64,000 nucleotides of DNA from Elusimicrobiota bacterium (lineage in GTDB: Bacteria; Elusimicrobiota; Elusimicrobia; UBA1565; UBA9628), in assembly GCA_003151975.1 (NCBI GenBank), contig PLZD01000054.1, positions 25,177 to 89,176 on the forward strand, written 5' to 3'. Below the pieces are notes generated by a model, which saw only the letters and a list, made by a program, of their open reading frames with translations, had not been told where the DNA came from and did no database searches. Both the position numbers and the translations under genes were made by a program. Positions 19,376 to 28,995 of this stretch are shown one piece after another; the first letter of the stretch is position 1, and each line of letters starts with the position of its first letter.

Positions 19376-19955
19376 GCTTCTGAGCGTCTTTGACGCCCGG
19401 CTTGCTCTCGATGCCGGAACTCACGTCCACGCCGTCGGCGCCCGAAGTCGCGATCACCGAGGCGACATTGTCCGCGTCGAGTCCGCCCGCCACAATAACA
19501 GTCCGGCCAGGTTTCTTGAGCTCGTGCGCCGTCTTCCACGCATCGGACTGATTCGCGGCCGCGGGCTTTCTTCCGCGAATCCGATCGGCCGAATCGCGCG
19601 GCGGCTCGACGAGCAGGCCGAGCAAATCTTCGGGGATCGTCGGCGGCTTGTGGCACATGGCCCAAAGAATCGGCACAGGGTAGCCGGAAAGCTCGGCCGC
19701 CGTGGCGGCGTAAAGCTGGACGGCGTCAAGCCGGCAGGATTCGATCGTCTTCATGATCTCTTCGCGCTCGTTGCCTTGGAAGACGCCGACCGCCAGGACT
19801 CCCGGAAAGATTTCGGCGCGCAGTTCCAGCGCCTTTTCCTTCCTAAGGTGCCGGGGGCTGTCGGGCGCGAAGATGAGGCCGCACGCCCACGCCCCCAGCT
19901 CGCACGAGAGCCGCACGTCCTCGGGACGCATCAAGCCGCAAACTTTTATCTTCAC
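19338..19955 (-). CDS. trpF: Phosphoribosylanthranilate isomerase
   Basis: Third step of tryptophan synthesis: Amadori rearrangement of phosphoribosylanthranilate to CdRP. The 205-residue protein starts at a GTG overlapping the trpC stop (GTGA). The catalytic cysteine is in KVCGLMRPED and the catalytic aspartate in GVDVSSGIE; AVGVFQGN and IVAGGLDADNV are typical. The reading frame runs on upstream into trpC but that extension has no family match. The 3' end overlaps the convergent asparaginase-like gene. Confidence 0.95.
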   Translation of the reverse strand: MKIKVCGLMRPEDVRLSCELGAWACGLIFAPDSPRHLRKEKALELRAEIFPGVLAVGVFQGNEREEIMKTIESCRLDAVQLYAATAAELSGYPVPILWAMCHKPPTIPEDLLGLLVEPPRDSADRIRGRKPAAANQSDAWKTAHELKKPGRTVIVAGGLDADNVASVIATSGADGVDVSSGIESKPGVKDAQKLRRFFSAARTRL

Positions 19956-20749
19956 GGCGCCATGAGCTCCGCGAGCGCCTTGCCCGGGTCCTCGACGCGC
20001 ATGAGCGTCGTTCCCACCAGGAATCCCTTGTAGCCCAGGCTGGAGAGCTCCTTGAGCTCCTCGCGACTCTTGAGCCCGGACTCGGCGATCAAGCACGCGC
20101 CTCCAGCCAAAGGCGCCAGGCGACGCGCGACGTTGAGATCGGTCTTGAGCGTGCGCAGGTCGCGACTGTTGACGCCGATCAGAGTGGCGCCTGCGGCCTC
20201 CGCCGCTCCGAGTTCGACTTCGTCATGCACCTCGACGAGAACCGAGAGGCCGAGATTCTGCGCTTGCGCGAGCATCTGCTTGAGTTCGCCGCCGATCAAA
20301 GCGACGATCAGCAGGACGCAGTCCGCGCCGCAAGCGCGCGCCAGCTCGAATTGGTAGGGATCGAGAAAGAAGTCCTTCATCAAGAGCGGCGCCTCGGGCC
20401 GCGCGCGGCGCACTGACTCGAGATACTCGGGCGCGCCCGCAAAGAAGTTGCGTTCCGTCAAAATCGAGAGCGCGGCCGCTCCATGATCCAGGTACGAGAG
20501 CGCGATGCGCGTCGCCGACTCCGCGCTCGGCTGCTCCTGGCGCAGAAAGCCCGCCGAAGGCGAGGCGAACTTGACCTCGGCGATGACGCGAGGAAACGAG
20601 CCTTCGAAGGCCTTCTTGAAATCGCGCGGTACGCGCGAGTAAAGCTCCGACGCCTTAAGGGAAGAAACGGACCTGTCGTTCTTGAAGCGCTCGACGCGCT
20701 TTTTGGTGTGCGCGCCGATGCGCGAGAGGACGTCCGTTTCAGCGGGCAT
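19952..20749 (-). CDS. trpC: Indole-3-glycerol phosphate synthase
   Basis: Fourth step of tryptophan synthesis: ring closure of CdRP to indole-3-glycerol phosphate. The 265-residue TIM barrel carries VIAEVKFASPSAG (substrate Lys), the catalytic lysine in LLMKDFFLD, the LVEVHDEVEL strand, GVNSRDLRT, and the phosphate site ESGLKSREEL. It overlaps the trpD stop by 11 bases and the trpF start by four, so trpD-trpC-trpF is one coupled unit. Confidence 0.96.
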   Translation of the reverse strand: MPAETDVLSRIGAHTKKRVERFKNDRSVSSLKASELYSRVPRDFKKAFEGSFPRVIAEVKFASPSAGFLRQEQPSAESATRIALSYLDHGAAALSILTERNFFAGAPEYLESVRRARPEAPLLMKDFFLDPYQFELARACGADCVLLIVALIGGELKQMLAQAQNLGLSVLVEVHDEVELGAAEAAGATLIGVNSRDLRTLKTDLNVARRLAPLAGGACLIAESGLKSREELKELSSLGYKGFLVGTTLMRVEDPGKALAELMAP

Positions 20750-21752
20750 GCGATAAACGCGTCAGATTCCCCAAAGCCGTCGCGGCGCGCCCGCTGTCGA
20801 TGGACTCGGCGGCGCGCTCGAGGCCCTCCTTCCAATCACCCGCCAGGCCCGAAGCGATGAGGGCCGCCGCCGCGTTGAGCAGGCTTACGTCGCGCGCGGG
20901 GCCGCGTTCGCCGTGCAGAACGGCGCGCAAAATCTTGGCGTTCTTGGAAGCACTTCCCCCTTTGAGCGCCGCGAGTCCCGAGCGCTTAAATCCCAACTCG
21001 CGCGCATCGAGTTCGTAGGCGCGGACCTTGCCGCGCTTGACGTGCGCGACGACCGAAGTCGCGCTCAGCGAAAATTCGTCCATGCCGTCGCGCGACGAGA
21101 CGACGATCGCCTCGACCGAGCCCAGCTCCGCCAGGGCCTTCGCGACGATCGGCACGAGGCTTGCGGCGTAGACGCCCATGAGCTGGCGGGCGGCGCCCGC
21201 GGGGTTGGACATAGGACCGAGAAGATTGAACACGGTGCGAGCTCTTAATTCCTGGCGCACCGGACCGGCGTGCTTGAGCGCCGGGTGCAATGAGGGCGCA
21301 AACAAAAATCCTATGCCGGCTTCCTCAACGCAGCGCGCCATCAGGGCCGGAGTGATCAGTGTCTTGACGCCGAGCGCCTCGAGCACGTCGGCCGAGCCGC
21401 AGCGGGATGACACCGAGCGGTTGCCGTGCTTGGCCACCGCGGCACCCGCGCCCGCCGCGATGAAGGCGACCGTCGTGGAAATATTAAAGGTGCCCGAATC
21501 GTCGCCGCCGGTGCCGCAGGTGTCGAGCAAAGGCTCGCGGCGCACCTTGACCTTGAGCGCGCGCTCGCGCATGGCTTGGGCGAAACCGACGAGCTCCTCG
21601 TAAGTCTCGCCGCGCACGCGTAAGGCGCCCAGAAACGCGCCGATCTGGGCGGGAGTGGCCGCGCCGTTCATGACGAACGACATCGCGGCTTTGGCCTGGC
21701 CGCGCGTTAGGGTGCGGCGCTCGAGGATGGACTTGAGCAGGTCGATGAACAC
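20739..21752 (-). CDS. trpD: Anthranilate phosphoribosyltransferase
   Basis: Second step of tryptophan synthesis: transfer of phosphoribose from PRPP to anthranilate. The 337-residue protein has the PRPP-binding DTCGTGGDDSGTFNIST and the KHGNRSVSSRCGSADVLEALG motif, plus NLLGPMSNPA. It starts at a GTG, five bases after TATAAT, so its message is likely leaderless and independent of trpE-trpG. It is not fused to trpG. It is the first gene of the trpD-trpC-trpF unit. Confidence 0.96.
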   Translation of the reverse strand: MFIDLLKSILERRTLTRGQAKAAMSFVMNGAATPAQIGAFLGALRVRGETYEELVGFAQAMRERALKVKVRREPLLDTCGTGGDDSGTFNISTTVAFIAAGAGAAVAKHGNRSVSSRCGSADVLEALGVKTLITPALMARCVEEAGIGFLFAPSLHPALKHAGPVRQELRARTVFNLLGPMSNPAGAARQLMGVYAASLVPIVAKALAELGSVEAIVVSSRDGMDEFSLSATSVVAHVKRGKVRAYELDARELGFKRSGLAALKGGSASKNAKILRAVLHGERGPARDVSLLNAAAALIASGLAGDWKEGLERAAESIDSGRAATALGNLTRLSHAR

Positions 21753-21757
21753 ACCTC

Positions 21758-21763
21758 ATTATA
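21758..21763 (-). promoter_or_regulatory. -10 element of trpD
   Basis: TATAAT on the minus strand lies five bases (GAGGT) before the GTG start of trpD. The spacing predicts transcription starting at or within a base or two of the start codon. The GAGGT could also act as a ribosome site if transcription starts further upstream. Confidence 0.55.
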
Positions 21764-21875
21764 GCGAAACACAGACCTCAGCATTATGAAATTCACTTGG
21801 GCTTGGGAGCCGTGATATAGTCGATCTTGCTCCCGGGCGGACTTTAAGCGCCGATGCGAGCGGAGGATCAAAGAG

Positions 21876-22427
21876 ATGCTCAAGTTATCGATGGCGGCGT
21901 TGATGTTCGCGTGCGCAAGCGTCGCGTCGGCCAATTCCGACCTGGATTTCGCTCGAACGCTGATCGCCGCGCAGGAAGGTCCCGCGGTCTCGCCCGCGGC
22001 CGCGATCGCCGTCAAGGCCACCGGCGGCGAGTCGATCGTCGCCGACCGCACCACACCTGTCGAGGTCGCGCTCAACGCCAAGAGCGTCAAGTGCTCGGCG
22101 GCCGACTACTCGATGCCGATGCTCAAGGTGCTCGTTCCGGGCCTGGCCGATCTCACCGTGCTCAACCACCGCAACACGCGCGAGGGCGCTCCCTGCATCG
22201 CCGCCGGCCGCTGCGGCGAGAACCTCGGGCCGCAGACGATTCTTGGCGCGGGCGAAGGAACCGAGACCATTCCCGTCCGCGTCGTGCTCAAAAAAATCGC
22301 TTCGATCGACGGCGAGCTCTGCCATGTGACCTTGGTCGAGACGGTCACGACGAAGGTGCGCGGCGTGGCGTTCTTCCACGAGCGCACGCAGGCCGTCGCC
22401 GACCGCGCCGCCGCCGACTGCCGCTAA
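21876..22427 (+). CDS. Small exported cysteine-containing protein of unknown function
   Basis: A 183-residue protein with a signal peptide (residues 1-19, ending ASA-N) and five cysteines in the mature part, which suggests disulfides outside the cytosol. It has no recognised domain; the mature part reads as beta-rich. The ATG has CGGAGG about 10 bases upstream and a TATAGT -10 candidate at 21816-21821, so unlike many neighbours it has a leader of about 50 bases. It lies divergent to trpD and its stop interlocks with the stop of the histidine kinase gene (4-bp overlap). No link to tryptophan is evident. Confidence 0.7.
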   Translation: MLKLSMAALMFACASVASANSDLDFARTLIAAQEGPAVSPAAAIAVKATGGESIVADRTTPVEVALNAKSVKCSAADYSMPMLKVLVPGLADLTVLNHRNTREGAPCIAAGRCGENLGPQTILGAGEGTETIPVRVVLKKIASIDGELCHVTLVETVTTKVRGVAFFHERTQAVADRAAADCR

Positions 22428-23085
22428 GCTTTCGGCAGATAGATCGCGAACACCGCGCCGGGGGAGGCGTTCTTGCCCTCGGCGCGGCCTTTTTGGGCGT
22501 CGAGGACTTTCTTGATCATCGCAAGCCCAAGCCCCAGACCGCGCGGCTTGGTTGTGCGAAACGGCTCGAAGAGATGCGGCAGAATCTCGGCCTTGATGCC
22601 GGCGCCCGTGTCGCGCACTGAGATGACGGCTTCTTTTTTATCGCACGATGTCGTAAGGGTCACCGTGCCGCCGTCGGTTGCGGATTCCAACGCGTTCTCC
22701 AACAATCTGCGCACGCAGTCGCGCAGCATCGCCTCGTCGGCGAGAGCTTTGACGCCGCCCTTGCCGAGTTCTTTCTTGATCTTGACCTTGGGCGGGACCG
22801 TGACGTCTTCGAGCGCGGCCTCCACCACCGCGTTCAAATCCAACTCGGCGGGCTTGGCCTCGACGACGCGAGAATAGACGAGCATGTCCGCGATCAGCTT
22901 GTCGGCGCGGCCGATCTCGGAGACGACGATGGCGATATGCTTTTCGACCTTGGGATCGAGCTTGCCGTCCTGGCCGAGCTTGGTCTTGATGAAATAAGCC
23001 GAGTTGTTGATGACGGCCATGGGATTTCTAAGCTCGTGGCCGACGACGGACGCGATGCGCTTGATCAAAGCGGCCTGCTCTTCGT

Positions 23086-23089
<4 letters not shown>
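22424..23089 (-). CDS. Soluble histidine kinase without sensor domain, inside the trp cluster
   Basis: A 221-residue kinase made almost only of the dimerisation/phosphoacceptor helix pair and the HATPase domain. The H-box is VGHELRNPM with His18; the N-box is ENALES, G1 is DTGAGI and G2 is GLGLAM. There is no membrane segment, PAS, GAF or receiver domain, so it must take its signal from a partner or through its own helices. Its start overlaps the trpG stop by four bases, which ties its production to trpE-trpG. No response regulator is encoded in the window. Confidence 0.9.
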
Positions 23090-23648
<559 letters not shown>

Positions 23649-23652
<4 letters not shown>

Positions 23653-25025
23653 TGTCGTTCCGCCAAAGCCAGCGCGCGGCGCAAGGACAAGAGCTTGTTG
23701 AGGATCTCTTGGTATTCGCGCTCGGGGCTGGAGTCCGCGACGATGCCGGCGCCCGCCTGCAGGCGCGCGACGCCGTTCTGCAGGCCCATCGCGCGAATCG
23801 TGATGCACGAATCGAGATTGCCCGAGAAATCGTGATGGACGACAGCGCCCGCGTAGAAGCCGCGCGGCCGCGGCTCGAGGCCCGACAGAATCTCCATCGC
23901 GCGCACCTTCGGCGCGCCGGAAACCGTGCCCGCGGGATAAGACGCGGCGAGAGCCTCCCAGGCCGTCTTGCCTTTTTCCAACCGCCCCTCGACTTGGCTG
24001 ACGAGGTGCATGACATTGGGCAAACGCCGCACGCGCATGAGCTCCTTGACCGCGACGGTGCCTGGCGCGCAGACGCGGCCCAGGTCGTTGCGCCCGAGAT
24101 CGACGAGCATCAAATGCTCGGCGCGCTCCTTGGGGCTTCTCTTGAGCGCGCGTTCGAAATTCTTGTCGGCCGCGGGGTCGGCTCCGCGCGGGCGCGTGCC
24201 CGCGATCGGGCAATTAAGCGCGACGCCGTCTTCGACTTTGACCAGGCGTTCCGGAGAAGCCCCGATCAAATGCCGTCCTCCATCCTTTATCCAAAACAAG
24301 TAAGGAGGGGCGCCCAAGGTCCCCAAGGTCCGGCAGAGCAAAGCCGGCGAGGCCGAGGTCTTCACATGAAACATCTCGGAGAGCACCGCCTGAAAAATAT
24401 CACCCGCCCTGATGTGCTCTTTTAATTTTCTTACGGCGGTCATGAAGTCAGACTTGCCCATCGTCGGCTCGATGGCAGCCAGCTCCCTGGGCGTTACGAG
24501 AACTTCGGCTTTGCGCCGAGGAACGCGAGAGAGAATGCGCGACCACCGCTCGGCTGACTGCCGCGCCTTGGCGCCGCCCTTGATGGTCACAAACTCCGCG
24601 CGGTTGGAGTCCCGGTCGGCGACGACCATGCCGTCGCAGAGCATCATGAGGCCTTCCTCGGGCCACGCTTTTTTGGGCAAGCGTTCCAAATAACGGACGA
24701 TGTCGTAGTCGAGGTAGCCCACGGCTCCGGTCTCGAACGGCCTGGCGTTGCTCACCATGCGTGCCTCAGCCAGGCGCTTGCCCAGCGCCCAAAACGGATT
24801 GCCGGGGAAAATGTGTTTCCCGCGCGCCGTTTCGGCGACCAGCCGCCCGGACTTAATGCGCAGCGTCTCGAAGGGATCGATGCCGAGCAGCGCGACGTGC
24901 CTTGCGCCCTCGGCTTTCTCAAGCAAAAAGCCCCGCGCGCTGCCCGCCGCCTCGAGTGCCGCCGGCGCGTCGAAATCGGCGGCGCCGATAGAAATGCGTT
25001 CGACTTTGGCTCGCTGGGGGCTCAC
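23649..25025 (-). CDS. trpE: Anthranilate synthase component I
   Basis: Makes anthranilate from chorismate, first step of tryptophan synthesis. The 458-residue protein has the chorismate-binding core GDIFQAVLSEMF, PIAGTRPRG (Ala, as in TrpE; PabB has Lys), LVDLGRNDLGRV, GTVSGAPKVRAMEIL and YAGAVV. The N-terminal motif that is LLES in feedback-sensitive enzymes reads LLEK (Lys37), so tryptophan inhibition may be altered. The GTG start lies six bases after TATCAT, leaving no leader for an attenuator or T-box. It heads the trpE-trpG-kinase unit. Confidence 0.95.
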
Positions 25026-25061
25026 GGTCCTATGATACGAAAATGATAAACTCAGGATTAC

Positions 25062-25790
25062 ATGAAAGATGTGGGCATCTTAGGCGCCTTCCTCGCGGGC
25101 ATCGTCTCATTCTTGTCGCCCTGCGTGCTGCCCTTGGTCCCGGGCTACATCTCGTTCATCTCGGGCCTCTCGCTCGAGCAGCTCTCCAAAGACGCGGGCC
25201 GCGAGGATGTCATCAAGCGCGCGGGCTTGGGCTCGATTTTCTTCGTTCTCGGTTTCTCCTGCGTGTTCACGGCGCTCGGCGCGTCTGCCTCCGCCGTCGG
25301 CCGACTGCTTTCGGACTATATGCCCATACTCTCGAAGCTCGCGGGCGTACTGATCGTGCTCTTCGGCCTGCACACGAGCGGCGTCATGACGATCCGCTGG
25401 CTCTATTACGAAAAGCGAGTCTCGGCGGCGGGCGTGCCGCCATCATTGATGGGCGCGTTCCTGATGGGCCTGGCCTTCGCCTTTGGCTGGACGCCGTGCA
25501 TCGGGCCGATCTTGGCCGCGATACTCGCGATGGCCGCCACCGAGAAGACTGTCGCGCGCGGCGTGCTGCTGCTCTTCATTTACTCGATGGGTCTCGGCAT
25601 TCCATTCATCCTGACGGGCTTCGGCGTCAACGCCTTCTTGGGATTCTTCGCGCGCTACAAGCGCTACATCCGCTGGGGCGAGATCGCGGCGGGCCTTCTG
25701 CTCGTGCTCATCGGCGTGCTGATTTTCACGAATCGGCTGACCATGCTGGTTTCAATAATGCCGCAGTCCCTGCACCAATTCGAAAAATAA
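25062..25790 (+). CDS. ccdA: CcdA/DsbD-type membrane thiol transporter
   Basis: Carries electrons from cytosolic thioredoxin across the membrane to periplasmic thiol proteins. The 242-residue protein has six hydrophobic segments; the paired redox cysteines are Cys21 in LSPCVLPLVPGY and Cys146 in GWTPCIGP, each at the start of a helix with the family's prolines. CAGGA lies about six bases before the ATG. The TlpA-like gene follows four bases downstream, which is its likely partner. Confidence 0.93.
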   Translation: MKDVGILGAFLAGIVSFLSPCVLPLVPGYISFISGLSLEQLSKDAGREDVIKRAGLGSIFFVLGFSCVFTALGASASAVGRLLSDYMPILSKLAGVLIVLFGLHTSGVMTIRWLYYEKRVSAAGVPPSLMGAFLMGLAFAFGWTPCIGPILAAILAMAATEKTVARGVLLLFIYSMGLGIPFILTGFGVNAFLGFFARYKRYIRWGEIAAGLLLVLIGVLIFTNRLTMLVSIMPQSLHQFEK

Positions 25791-25794
25791 AATA

Positions 25795-26322
25795 ATGGAA
25801 GAGCTCGCCCCGAAGCCCCTGTCTGGCCTGAAAGCCGCGGCGCTCATCGGCGGCATCGCGGCTTTGGTGTATTTCACGACGCGCCAATCTCTGCCCAAGC
25901 AAGCGCTGGGCGGTCCCGCGCCGGCGCTCTCCATGATAGATCTCTCGGGTCAAACGGCGACGCTCGAAGGTCTAAAAGGAAAGACCGTGCTGCTCAACTT
26001 CTGGGCGACCTGGTGCGAGCCGTGCCAGGAAGAAATCCCGGACCTCATCGCGCTGCAGAAAAAATACGCGGCGAAGGGCTTTACGGTCGTCGGCGTCTCG
26101 ATGGACACGCTCGGCAAGAGCACCGTGGCCGATTTCGCCAAAAAGAACAACATCAATTATCCCGTCTGGGTCGGCGGCGGCGACAATCCCCCCGGGTACG
26201 ACGTACCGGGACTACCCACGAGTTTCTTGATCGATCCGAAAGGCCGGATCATCAGCAGCTACCTCGGCCCGCGCGGCGAAGCGGAGTTTGCGCGCGACAT
26301 CGAGACCGTGCTCGGCAACTGA
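25795..26322 (+). CDS. Membrane-anchored TlpA/ResA-like thioredoxin
   Basis: A 175-residue thiol-disulfide protein with an uncleaved N-terminal anchor (residues about 12-27) and a periplasmic thioredoxin fold. The active site is WCEPC (Cys74, Cys77) and the cis-proline is in GLPTSFLID. It is probably reduced by the adjacent CcdA and reduces cytochrome c apoproteins or other secreted thiols. No cytochrome c maturation genes are nearby, so the target is open. Confidence 0.92.
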   Translation: MEELAPKPLSGLKAAALIGGIAALVYFTTRQSLPKQALGGPAPALSMIDLSGQTATLEGLKGKTVLLNFWATWCEPCQEEIPDLIALQKKYAAKGFTVVGVSMDTLGKSTVADFAKKNNINYPVWVGGGDNPPGYDVPGLPTSFLIDPKGRIISSYLGPRGEAEFARDIETVLGN

Positions 26323-26349
26323 GCCGGAAATCTGGTAAAATAGCTCGTT

Positions 26350-28995
26350 ATGCCGTCGACGCAAACCCTCCCCGACACCCCAGTCATGCGGCAGTGGCAG
26401 GAGCTCAAAAGCGCCTACCCGCACGCCGTTTTATTTTTTCGCCTCGGCGATTTCTACGAGATGTTCGGCGACGACGCCCGCACTTCCGCCCCGATCCTCG
26501 GCTTGGTCCTGACCTCGCGCCAGGACTTTCCGATGTGCGGCGTGCCCTTTCACAACAGCCAGCCCTACATCGCGCGCCTGCTCAAAGCCGGCCACAAGGT
26601 CGCCGTCGTCGAGCAGATGGAGGATCCCTCCAAGACCAAGAAGCTCGTGCGCCGCGAGGTCGTGCGAGTCATCACTCCCGGCACTATCGTAGAAGACGAG
26701 CTGCTCGATCCCGCTCTGACCAATTATCTGATCGCCGTCGAGCTCGACGTGGTCGGCTGGGGAGCGGCCGTGCTCGACGTTTCGACCGGCGAGTTTTGGG
26801 CGACGCAGGCCTTGAACGACCGCGGCTCGCGAAAACTTCTGGACTTGCTCGCGCGTGCTCGACCCGCCGAGGTGCTCGCCGCTCCGCACGCCTGCGGGTC
26901 GCTCAAGCTCCGCGAGGTTCTGCCGTCCAAGACTTGCCTGACGCCCTACGACGGCGCGCCCGAGATGGACAAGAAGCCCGGTTGGGCCAACGCTCCGGTC
27001 TGGATCAATCATCACCTGGCCGCGCGCGCGGCGCTCAAGTGCCGCCGCTACGTGACGGAAGCGCAGTTCCACCTGCGCGAACTGCCCGCTCCCCTTTATA
27101 AAGAGTCCACGACCGAGATGCAGTTGGACGAGACCGCCATCCGCACTTTGGAGCTCGTCGACTCGCAAGGCGGCGAGCGCAAGCACAGCCTCTGGGGCCT
27201 GCTGGACGGTTCGCGCACGCCGATGGGAAGCCGCCTGCTCAAGACCTGGCTCCTGCATCCCTCGATCGACTTGGCCGAGATCGAGCTCCGGCAGAATTGC
27301 GTCGAGGATCTTTTTAATCGCCCCGATTCGCGCGCGGAGCTCTCCGCGCTGCTGCGCGAATTTTCCGACTTGCCGCGCGTCACCAGGCGCCTCGCCACTC
27401 GCCAGGCAGGCCCGCGCGATCTCGCCGGCCTGCGGCACTCTTTGCTGGTCCTCCCGAAAGTGCAAGATTGGCTTTCTAAAACGGATTTCTGCTCGGGACT
27501 CGCGGTGCTCTCGACGACAATTCAGGAAGCGGCGACCGGTCTTTCGACCTGCGCCGCTCTGCTCGAAAAAGCTCTGGCCGACAATCCCCCCGCGCGGCTT
27601 TCCGAGGGCGGGCTCATCCGCTCGGGCTTTGACGCGGCGCTCGATGAGCTCAAATCCCTGCGCTCCGATTCCCAGGGCCATCTCTCGCGGCTCGAGGCAA
27701 GCGAGCGCACGGCGACCGGCATCGGCACCTTGAAGGCCGGCTACAACTCGATCTTCGGCTACTATTTCGAGGTCACCAAGACTCACTCGGCCAAGGTCCC
27801 CGCGCGCTACACGCGCAAGCAGACCCTGACCAACGCCGAGCGCTACATCACCCCCGAGCTGAAGGAGCTGGAAAATAAAATCCTCGGCGCCGAGGAGAAA
27901 ATCCTGCGTCTCGAAGCCCGCTTATTCGAAGATCTTAGGGAAGCGGTGCTGCGCGACCACGATGCCATTCTAAAATTGGCCGAGCTCGTGGCCCAACTCG
28001 ACGTCTTCAACTCGCTCGCCGAATCGGCCGCGATGCACGATCTCGTAAAACCCACGGTGGACTTGAGCCACGACCTCGTCATTGAGGAGGGCCGCCATCC
28101 CGTGCTGGCCGCGATACTTCCCTCGGGCCAGTTCGTGCCGAATTCGATCGCGCTCGATGGAGACTCCAAGCAGGTCATCGTGCTGACCGGCCCCAACATG
28201 TCGGGCAAGTCGACCTATCTGCGCCAGAACGCGCTGATCGCGCTCATGGCCCAAATCGGCTCCTTTGTACCGGCGAAGTCCGCGAAGATCGGCATCGTCG
28301 ACAAGATTCTCACGCGCATCGGCGCGCAAGACGCTTTGGCCGCCGGCGACTCGACCTTCATGGTCGAGATGAAGGAGACCTCGCACATACTGCGGACCGC
28401 AACGCCGCGAAGCTTGCTGATCCTCGATGAAGTCGGCCGCGGGACTTCCACTTTCGACGGCATCTCGATTGCTTGGGCCGTGCTCGAGCATTTAAACGCC
28501 GCTTACGGGCCGAAGGGCTCCTCCGCTACGCCGTCGGCCGCCCCCGCCGGAGGGAGCGCCCCGCGCGGTCCCCGCGTGCTTTTTGCGACGCACTATTTCG
28601 AGCTCACCGAGCTCGCGCACCGCTTGCCGGGTGTGGTCAACTGCAACGTCGAGGCCAAGGAGTGGACCAACGGCGCTGGTAAGACCGAGGTCGTTTTTCT
28701 TCATAAGATTTCCGACGGGCCGGCCGACCGCTCTTACGGAATTCATGTGGCGGCACTCGCGGGCCTGCCCGCGCCCGTGCTCGCGCGCGCGCAAGAAATT
28801 CTCGCCAATCTCGAGAACGAATCGGCGTCAGGCCGAATGACAAGCTCGCGCGTTCCCGCGGCAGTGCCGAATTCTCCCGAACTCCCGCTTTTCGAGGAGA
28901 ATTCGGTGCTTCAAACTTTGCGCCTGCTCAATCCCGACTCCATGACGCCGCTCGAGGCGCTCTCCGCCCTCTGCGAGCTCAAGAAAAAGCTCTGA
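26350..28995 (+). CDS. mutS: DNA mismatch repair protein MutS
   Basis: Recognises mismatches and small loops. The 881-residue protein has the mismatch-reading Phe35-x-Glu37 motif in GDFYEMFGDD, the connector, lever and clamp regions, Walker A GPNMSGKS (residues 614-621), Walker B LLILDEVGRG (Asp693-Glu694) and the FATHYFEL motif. A Gly/Ser/Ala/Pro-rich insert of about 22 residues (720-741) sits in the ATPase domain and is unusual. TAAAAT lies eight bases before the ATG. The mutL ATG overlaps the stop (TGATG), so the pair is coupled. Confidence 0.97.
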   Translation: MPSTQTLPDTPVMRQWQELKSAYPHAVLFFRLGDFYEMFGDDARTSAPILGLVLTSRQDFPMCGVPFHNSQPYIARLLKAGHKVAVVEQMEDPSKTKKLVRREVVRVITPGTIVEDELLDPALTNYLIAVELDVVGWGAAVLDVSTGEFWATQALNDRGSRKLLDLLARARPAEVLAAPHACGSLKLREVLPSKTCLTPYDGAPEMDKKPGWANAPVWINHHLAARAALKCRRYVTEAQFHLRELPAPLYKESTTEMQLDETAIRTLELVDSQGGERKHSLWGLLDGSRTPMGSRLLKTWLLHPSIDLAEIELRQNCVEDLFNRPDSRAELSALLREFSDLPRVTRRLATRQAGPRDLAGLRHSLLVLPKVQDWLSKTDFCSGLAVLSTTIQEAATGLSTCAALLEKALADNPPARLSEGGLIRSGFDAALDELKSLRSDSQGHLSRLEASERTATGIGTLKAGYNSIFGYYFEVTKTHSAKVPARYTRKQTLTNAERYITPELKELENKILGAEEKILRLEARLFEDLREAVLRDHDAILKLAELVAQLDVFNSLAESAAMHDLVKPTVDLSHDLVIEEGRHPVLAAILPSGQFVPNSIALDGDSKQVIVLTGPNMSGKSTYLRQNALIALMAQIGSFVPAKSAKIGIVDKILTRIGAQDALAAGDSTFMVEMKETSHILRTATPRSLLILDEVGRGTSTFDGISIAWAVLEHLNAAYGPKGSSATPSAAPAGGSAPRGPRVLFATHYFELTELAHRLPGVVNCNVEAKEWTNGAGKTEVVFLHKISDGPADRSYGIHVAALAGLPAPVLARAQEILANLENESASGRMTSSRVPAAVPNSPELPLFEENSVLQTLRLLNPDSMTPLEALSALCELKKKL

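Noticed and set aside
24990-25061. Tryptophan attenuator or T-box before trpE
   Set aside because: The -10 lies six bases from the GTG start, so there is no room for a leader peptide or T-box; nothing resembling a T-box specifier or Trp-codon run is seen.
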